From assembly GCA_002900995.3 (NCBI GenBank), contig CM035304.1, positions 3,977,612 to 4,041,611 of the forward strand: 64,000 bases of DNA. The letters are read 5' to 3'. The position numbers and the translations under genes were made by a program. This DNA is from Ganoderma boninense. Its lineage: Eukaryota > Basidiomycota > Agaricomycetes > Polyporales > Polyporaceae. The notes beneath the pieces are model-generated. The model did not search any database. It had not been told where the DNA came from and saw nothing but the letters and a program-made list of their open reading frames with translations. This document shows positions 56,704 through 64,000 of the stretch, piece by piece (position 1 is the first letter of the stretch; the number at the start of each line of letters is the position of its first letter).

Positions 56704-58900
56704 TCAAGGGCATTCAGGCATCCGCACGAGCTCGACCGCGCGGTTGATGATCTCCTCCACAGGGCCACCGCTCGCCCTCGGCCTGCTTGAGGTCGAGCAG
56801 GTCGCCGATCTCGTCGCACGCGCGCAGCAGCTCGTCGATGTCCTCCTTCGTGTGTGCCGCCGACAGGCAGAACCGGACGCGAGACGTGACAAGGGGCGTG
56901 GCGGGGTAAGCGACGACGACGACAACGATTGGTGTCGCGCGAGTACGCATCATCCGGCTGAACACAGCCATCTTGCCCGGGTTGAAGAGCAGGAGCGGGA
57001 TAACGGGAGAGTCGTCGTGGCCGTATGTGATGAAACCGAGCTTGCGCAGGCCACGGTTCAAGAACCGCGAGTTGAACGCGAGTCGCCGAAGGCGTACTTT
57101 CCCATCCGAGCCGTCGACCATCGTTGAGGAAAGGGGCATCCAGGCGGGAAGGGCCGACGCGGGGACGGTGCCGGGGATGATGTCACATTCGGAGATGACA
57201 GGGGTGTGTTCGGAGGAACGGAGAAGGGCGAGGGTCGGGGAGGCCGGCTTCTCTGCGGGAAGAGTGATACCCATGATGGACGCCATGCTAGCGATGATTT
57301 GCACAAGGACGGGAGGAGTCATCGCCTCCGTGTACGTCCCGGAATGGCCGTGGATCCTGAGGCGGTCGATGATCTGCTTGCTGCCGGCGATATACCCACC
57401 AGCAGCACCGAAGGACTTCGTGAAGGTCCCCATGAGAATGTCGACATCCTTGACGTCGATGCCGAAGTAGTCCGTAACACCACGACCACGAGGACCCATA
57501 GCTCCAACCGAGTGCGCCTCGTCGACGAATACGTAGAACTGTATGTGTATGTAACAAAAGTGGCAATCAGATTCCCGCATTGGACCAAGAACAAAACTCA
57601 ACACACCTTGTACTTCTTCTTCAGCTCCATGATGACGGGCAGGTTGGCCAAGGTACCCTCCATCGAGTACAGTCCCTCAACGATGAGCAGGATCTTCTTC
57701 CATGGGCGGTGCGTCTTCGGCTGACCCTGGCTGATGACTTCGCGCAGCAGGTTCTCGAGCGCCTTCATGTCGTTGTGCTTGAACATCCGCACGTTCGCCC
57801 CGCTGAGACGGCATCCGAACCGAATCGAAGCATGGTTCAGCTCGTCAGAGATAACAAGACAGCCCTTGCCCACTAGCCCAGGAATAATCGTGGAGTTCGT
57901 GGCAAAGCCCATGGAGCTGATGAGCGCATCCTCCATTCCCAAGAACCGCGATACGAGCGCTTCCGCCTGGAGGTGCAGGTCCTGCGTGCCGCCCTCAAGC
58001 CGGGGGCCGCCGCCCGAAACGCCGTACTTCTCCAAGCCGGCCTCGACCGCTGTCGAGCACGCGCCCTTGCCCTGCGCGAACCCAAGGTAGTTGTACGACG
58101 AGATATTGAGCGCGCGAGTCCGGGTGCCGGTGGGTACCATGGTTTTGTTATAGTCGGGGGAATAGCGGTCGAGAAGAAGGATGGTGCGGCCAGGGACGCC
58201 GGTGACAGGGTGGGAGAAGCAGTCGTCGATGCGGAGCTTGAGGCGACGCGTGTAGAACGAGTCGAAGTCCGAGTTGAGCGCGGCGTATCCCTGCAACGCA
58301 AATGCACGGACAACCCGCGTTCGTCGTCGGCGCCTGACCACGTAGCACGCACAGAACGCGAAAACGACCACTCACGTTCCATGGCAGGAGGTGCCTGTAG
58401 CTTGCGGCGCGGAAGCGCTTACCGACGAAGTCACGGAGGTGGCCCAGACAGATGACGATGATGTAGCTGATGTACGTCGTCAGGAGGATGTAGTACGGCG
58501 GGTCCCGTTCTGGGATGCTCTTGTACGCGGTGCCAGCGCGGTGCTGGGACGTGTAGCGGTAGTCCTCGTTCGCGCAGTGCCCGAACTCCGAGTGCACAGT
58601 GGTAAACACCTGGTCTGACGTGGGGGGAACACGGGGGTAGGACAAGCCATCAGTGAAGTCGTCAGCGGTCTCCTCCAAGACGGTATCCTCGGAGCTGGAG
58701 GTGATGGAGGATGATAATGAGAGGGCGGGCGTCGACGTGGGGGTCGCGCCGTGTGCGCGGGCACGCGCGTCGGCCACAGACACAGCGGACAGATAGGAGG
58801 CCGCGGTGGGCAGCCCCGACATGGACTTCTTCTTTTTCTTGAAGATGGACTGGGTCGGTGCCGCCGGGTTGAGGGCGATGGGGGACGGGTGAGAGGGCAT
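56704..58900 (-). CDS. LCB2: Serine palmitoyltransferase subunit 2, one frameshift
   Basis: Three exons on the minus strand (58376-58900, 57607-58290, 56704-57538) encode about 681 residues. A Lys-rich N-terminus (IFKKKKKSM) and a membrane helix (YYILLTTYISYIIVI) anchor it in the endoplasmic reticulum. The PLP domain has SSYNYLGFAQ, the VDEAHSVGAMG block and GTFTKSFGAAGGY, whose Lys binds PLP. This last block separates Lcb2 from the related ALA synthase. With Lcb1 it condenses serine and palmitoyl-CoA, the first step of sphingolipid synthesis. Near the C-terminus the normal sequence is interrupted by one extra base in the run at 56762-56764: as written the frame runs on to a stop at 56714 with an unrelated tail, while the next frame gives the family ending EEIINRAVELV and stops at 56704. 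Because the gene is essential in fungi, a consensus error is the more likely cause. Confidence 0.92.
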
Positions 58901-59429
58901 GGCCGGCGTGATGGACGACGGCCGCGGAGAAAAGAGGATGAGAGGGAGAGGAGGTGAACGTCGACGGGGGCCGAAGGGGAGACGATGTCGGCCGCCGGGC
59001 GGGTATATTAAATAGGGAGCGTGCCGATGAGCGCGGAGCTGCAAGGGTGGAAACAAATATGAAGACCCGAGTGGCTGGCCGATGCCGGCGCGCCTATCGG
59101 AAGTCGAAATGGAACAGCAGCCTCTGGCCGACGCAGGCTGCACGGAGCAGGACGGGTGGACCAGGCTTAGACGAGGAAACAAGGTTGGATTCTCCACTCC
59201 TCCCCAGTCCTTTTTATACACCCACTGCACTACGCCAGGCTAGCAGAGGCACTGCTTGGGTCACCGGGAGTGATGGCCCCCCGATATTTTTATATCACAC
59301 GTCTAGGCTCTGATTATGGGTAGGTGGTATCAAGGAGGCACGGTACAGTAGAACCCCAACGTCAAGTGTCATGCATTTCATATCCATCATCTATATGCTC
59401 TCGAGGTCATCGCCAATCGTCCTTCGTCG
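58901..59429. other. Intergenic, LCB2 promoter side
   Basis: 530 bases between the start of LCB2 and the end of the UDP-glucose dehydrogenase gene. It contains the LCB2 core promoter and no gene. Confidence 0.6.
59004..59014 (-). promoter_or_regulatory. TATA-like element of LCB2
   Basis: The minus strand reads TATTTAATATA about 105 bases upstream of the LCB2 start codon. Confidence 0.4.
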
Positions 59430-62127
59430 TCAGAGGCGGTCACCACGCCCAATCACCTTCACCTGCGGACACAAACATACATGAGAATCCGTGGCGAAAA
59501 CACCGCAGCGAAAAAGCACAGGCAATCCGCCGGAAATTGTGATCAACACGCACCGTGAACCCGATCTGCTGGAGCTTCTCCACGTCCAGGATCATGCGCC
59601 CGTCGAACACGAACGCGGGCTTGGACATTTGGTCGTACACCGCCTGCCAGTCGATCGCCTTGAACTCCTTCCACTCTGTCGCGATCACAATCCCCTCCTT
59701 CTTCTGGCATGCCTCAAGCGCTGACCGGGCAATGTTGACATGCTTCTTGATCGTCTCTACTGGCCACGAGGGGAGCGCCTCGGACAAGTCCAGCCAAATC
59801 TGGGCGTCGTCCACCTTCGGGTCGTATATCGTCACATACGCGCGCTCCTGTAGGAAGTCTCGGATGAGCGAGATGGACGCCGACTCCCGGGTGTCGCCTG
59901 TATCCGCCTTGAACGCGAACCCGAGGACGGCGAGGTGCTACGGGAAGAAATGTCAGCTCTGAACCGGTAAGTGTGAGATGCTGCGTGCCCTCCCGCCCCG
60001 CGCATGGCAGTGATGTTGAGTAGACGGCACTGCGCCCCCGCAGCCTGAATGCAGCATCCCCCTCGCAGTACACATGGCTGTACTGTCCATCATGAGATTT
60101 GCCCACCAGGAACGCAGTTCCCGGCACAGTGAGAAAACCCGGGCGCAGTGAGGCCAGGAGCCCCAATAATTCGCATATTTTATTGCAGGTCAGGATGGGG
60201 GTAAGGATGGAGCTTATAGAAGACGGAGAGGTGAGGAGCAGTGCGAGCCTGTCAAATCGCTGTGGGTATATTGAAGTTCCGACATGGTCCCTCATACCGG
60301 ACAACCGCAACAGGTTCATGGCTGGGGCAAATGTCTCCAAAACCATGCCGGCCGAGCGACAATGACAGCGCATGGACGGCGTGTACTCAATTGATAGTCC
60401 ATGTATGCGAGCGAGACGCGGTGCAACATGGAGGGGACAGTGAAATGCTCGTTGACGAGAAACGCGGAGGCACGTAGCAACGTCGAGTAAGGACGCACCT
60501 TGCCCGTGATCGTGTTAAACAGCGTGTCGACCACCGTCTTCGAGAAGCGGCTCTTCTGGTACTCGTTCATCTCCACGACTTGCCGCCAGTACGCCGCGAC
60601 CTGCGGCAGGTGCAGGCTCTCGGAGAGGTACACGAGGTTGAGGATGTCCTTCTGGAAGCAGGACCCGCCGAAGCCGACCGACGCGCGGAGGAACTTGGGG
60701 CCGATGCGCGAGTCGAAGCCGACGGCGTGCGCGACCTCGTCGATGTTCGCGCCTGTCGCCTCGCAGATCGCAGACAGCGCGTTCACGGACGAGATGCGTT
60801 GGGCAAGCATCGCGTTCGCCGCGAGCTTTGAGAGCTCGGATGACCAGAGACCGACAGTGAGGATACGTTCACGCCTGCAGGACCGATGAGCGTTAGCATG
60901 AGGCACTTGGCACGCGGATGATAGGATGGAATATCAAAGAGGTTATTCAAATGCGCGACCTTAGCATTGAATACGTGCCACACAGTCGCGCATGCGCTGA
61001 CCGGCGTAAAGCCAAGATCTGACGCGGTTGAAAATCGCCATGCCGTACGCAACACGACCAACAAATGTGGCCATGATCGCACACAGCCATCATGCACGAG
61101 GGCGGGAAGACGTAATGGAAAAGGGAGGAAACGACAAGGCGAAAGCACTCACGGCACCCAGTTGGCGTACACCTGCGCCAACGCCTCGCATGCTTCCTTG
61201 CCATCCTGTGTCTGGAGCGAGCCGATGAGTACGCGGTCAGGCTTGAAGAGATCGGTGATGGCCGTGCCCTCTGCGAGGAACTCAGGGTTGGAGAGGATGT
61301 CGAAGCGTGTGCCGGGCTTGGAGTTCGCCTCGAGGATCGTGCGCATCGACTCCGCTGTCCGGCAGGGCACGGTCGACTTCTCGACGACGATCTTGTTCGT
61401 CGTCGCGACGGCTGCGATGCGCCGCGTCGCGGACTCCACGTAGCTGACGGAGGAGACGGGGATACGGAGAGGATGACATCGCCGCGGGATAGACGAGGAG
61501 GAGACAACGCGGAGAGGGGTTCAGTGCATAGAAGCCGCATATATGCACATGGTAGCGTTGGAGGTAAGGTGGAGGGACCGGAGGCGCACACAAAGGCACG
61601 TTTAGAGTAGGCAAGGGCTAAGAGAGGGAACTGCAGGAGGACGTACTTGAGATCCGCAGCAAACCCGGCCCCGACGCCCGACTTCTTGGTGGGAGTGTTC
61701 ACGGACACGAAGATGAGGTCAGCCTCCAGGATGGCCTTGTCGACGTCTGTGGAGAAGAAGAGGTTGCGGCCGCGTGCCTGCCGGACGACCTCCTCGAGGC
61801 CGGGCTCGTAGATCGGGAGCTTGAAGTTGGGGCTGTTCCACGCATCGATGCGGGCCTGGTTGAGGTCGACGATGGTGACCTGGATGTGGGGGCACTTGAG
61901 GGCGACGACGGCGCACGTTGGGCCACCTAGGGTGGATCGTCGTCGACGAGAGCGTTGTTAAACCTTGTCCGTCCCTGTAATCGCGATAGCCTCCCGGCGA
62001 CTCACCGACGTATCCTGCACCGACTGCCAGGGCACGCCAAACCGGTCAGCCTCTCTCTGTCGTGCGAACGCTCGCCAAGACACTACGACGTACTGCAGCA
62101 GATTTTGGAGACCTTGACGGGGGCCAT
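59430..62127 (-). CDS. UGD1: UDP-glucose 6-dehydrogenase
   Basis: Seven exons on the minus strand (62094-62127, 62006-62023, 61647-61926, 61153-61443, 60499-60874, 59554-59937, 59430-59462) encode 471 residues. The first two exons are very short (34 and 18 bases) and build the NAD-binding start KICCIGAGYVGGPT. Further family blocks are [54 protein letters not shown], the catalytic [10 protein letters not shown] with its Cys, and [14 protein letters not shown]. The enzyme makes UDP-glucuronate from UDP-glucose with two NAD, the entry to UDP-xylose and glucuronate-containing cell-wall or capsule polymers. It is cytosolic. The 18-base exon spans part of the Rossmann glycine loop (IGAGYV). Introns of 280 and 560 bases are present, longer than usual here. 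Confidence 0.94.
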
Positions 62128-64000
62128 GGAGGACGACGATGGAGGTGATAAGGGGAGAAGGTGGTCGGGCTGCTGGACGTGTGCGGGTTTATGTAGCCTG
62201 TAGAGTAGGGTCCACTGGCGGCGCTGGTCGAGGTGCGCCAAGACTCCTGGCCGGTACATTCATTTTCGGGGCTCTTTCGCCTTCTGACGGTTTGCGAATC
62301 ACTGATTCACGATCTAGAACTCGGCATGCCCTCCCCATGCAATGCGCATGGCTCGCATATATTCTTACGGGTGTAATACTGTGTAATACGAGGCAACTCA
62401 ATATGTATGACCCCAGAAATCAAAGAATCCCTCTAAGATCGATATCTGTCTGAACGAAGGGCGGCACTGGCAACTGTCGACTCGATCTAGAGCCGCGGTT
62501 GCTACATTTACTTCAACAAACAATGAAGCAGCCGGATCCGGATGCTATTCGACGCGCCATCGGGCTACTGTTTAGACATGAAACTGGGAAGCTGAAGATG
62601 CCGATACTGCGCGAGCCGCGGTGACGTCGGTGGATGGGAAGAGCGTGTCGTATGGATCAAATGCGAAATCCAAATTGTTTGATGTCTTACCCGTCCGGCA
62701 AGTAGCTGCGATTCGCTGATCCCATACAGACAGAAGTATCAGTACAGAAGATACCGCAACCCCGACATGAAAACTAAGTCGAGCCTGAGGTGTCCGGTTG
62801 CTAATGTAAGTAGGCAGCTGTCTACAACAGCAGGACTACAATTCCGAGTTCCAAACCTTGCGAACATACTCACGATGCCCGTACGATCAGCGCACTCCAA
62901 TGAAGCTCTATGCTGATGCGGGTCGTTCGGGTGTATGACTACGACGTGAACTTCAGCATAAAACAGATGACATTGCTTCACGCACTTGCTTTTAAAGCGA
63001 ACCCACGAATCCGAATGCTGAGTGAGACCCATGCCTCCTTTCGGGCCAGCCGAACAGGCATATCTGTACGTCAGCAGAGCAACAGCGAACAAGGTGAGAT
63101 AATTCACCAACATTCCGCAGTACGAACGAAGGCGGTATGATGTAAAGCAGTCGGCATCCAACGGCCAGTAAGCCCGCGACGTGAATGACCAAAGTTCGTT
63201 CCACGTTCAATCCGGGTCCGGACATGGAGGCTCGAGCAGTCAGCGGACGTGTTCAAGCTTGAGACGTGAAGGAGGCAGCTCTGTCCTCCGGCGTCCGCTG
63301 GATGTTGAAGACGCGAATAAGGCTGCCTTCTGCCAGCGAAGCGACGTCTATGGATAGCGGGGAACGAGGATGCCCTGACGGAACGTGTTTCTAGCACAGC
63401 GAGGAGCGGCAGAGATGAATGCCGGTGAGAATTGGAACTGAAGCGCGGCTGGCTGGTCCGAGGGTTGCTGCACACCTGGGGTTCTTGTCAGCGATCGCTG
63501 CTCATCAGTTTTTGCACGGCACACCGGTTACGTACCTGGCTGACGCGTCGTGGGAGTGGAATGGCACGGAGGACACACTGTGGCATTCGGGGAACACTTC
63601 CATGTTTGAAAATCTAGAGCCAAGGGACGTACCGCGGTTTGGGAAACATAGAGCAGAGCATGTGGCCAGTGTCAATGGGACGGAGATGAGGCTGCTTATC
63701 CGGTACCTCGATGTTCTTCGTAGTCATCGGTACGAGAGTTTGGAGGAAATATCTCTGAGGAGCATGCCTTTGCCATTGATTCTGAGCCAGAGGCACGGCA
63801 AGATTGAGGTTGGATACGAGAGCTCGGCGCAAGACTGACCCCCATCCCCGTGGATTTGCATCTAGCGACACCTGAGAGGCACAACGAACGAAGAAGGACG
63901 ATTGGGTGTCATAAGTGGTCTCCAGGATAGCGAACATCCAGCGACTAGAAGTCGAAACTTGCAAAGTTCTGCACGGGAACCCAGTGCTTCGTACACCTGC
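62128..64000. other. Intergenic to window end
   Basis: 1.9 kb. Apart from the weak plus-strand frame 63419-63838 listed separately, I see nothing that can be supported. Confidence 0.5.
63419..63838 (+). CDS. Possible hypothetical protein
   Basis: A plus-strand open frame of 139 codons. The stretch from about residue 37 onward (YLADASWEWNGTEDTLW, VNGTEMRLLIRYLDVL, YESLEEISLRSMPL) has protein-like composition and could be the last exon of a gene. No family is recognised, and the N-terminal part looks like non-coding sequence. Confidence 0.25.
   Translation: MPVRIGTEARLAGPRVAAHLGFLSAIAAHQFLHGTPVTYLADASWEWNGTEDTLWHSGNTSMFENLEPRDVPRFGKHRAEHVASVNGTEMRLLIRYLDVLRSHRYESLEEISLRSMPLPLILSQRHGKIEVGYESSAQD

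Noticed and set aside
56704..58900. ALA synthase or KBL instead of LCB2
   Set aside because: The N-terminal membrane helix and the GTFTKSFGAAGGY block are specific to Lcb2.
1..64000. CRISPR arrays, bacterial operons, rRNA or tRNA genes, transposon ends
   Set aside because: None seen. The gene structures are eukaryotic, and no terminal inverted repeats, transposase or reverse-transcriptase motifs could be read.

Overview
The window is nuclear DNA of a filamentous basidiomycete, most likely an Agaricomycete of polypore type. Nearly every gene is broken by many short GT-AG introns (about 50-75 bases), exons are GC-rich, and the gene families are typical of mushrooms: PriA-like secreted proteins, expanded P450s, F-box/LRR proteins, a HET-domain protein and HAD-terpene cyclase fusions. 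Gene models were built by hand from splice sites, reading phase and comparison between paralogues inside the window. The exon sums of the models called intact divide by three.

Positions 1-31600: a SUZ-domain gene is followed by an accessory region with four P450s of one family (A-D), two tandem M20 dipeptidase paralogues, two tandem HAD/terpene-cyclase fusion genes with the class II DxDTT-type motif of drimane-forming enzymes, and two damaged F-box genes. The order P450-M20-M20-P450-cyclase-cyclase-P450-P450 looks like a sesquiterpenoid (drimane-type) gene cluster. The cyclases would fold farnesyl diphosphate and the P450s would oxidise the product. The role of the peptidases is open.

Positions 31600-49000: a HET-domain gene, a second type of P450 (E) built with four very small exons, a secreted M28 aminopeptidase, a beta-carbonic anhydrase, two tandem priA-like genes, and a decayed copy of P450 E (F).

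Positions 50000-64000: conserved housekeeping genes, namely tRNA-dihydrouridine synthase DUS3, a UBA/UIM ubiquitin-hydrolase-like protein without a visible catalytic cysteine, serine palmitoyltransferase LCB2 and UDP-glucose 6-dehydrogenase.

Three otherwise intact genes (P450 C, the ubiquitin-hydrolase-like gene, LCB2) each carry exactly one single-base frameshift, in LCB2 within a homopolymer. Because LCB2 is essential in fungi, residual sequencing or assembly error is a serious alternative to gene decay. The F-box gene at 24 kb may have two compensating shifts. P450 F is different: several lesions and a lost helix make it a real pseudogene.
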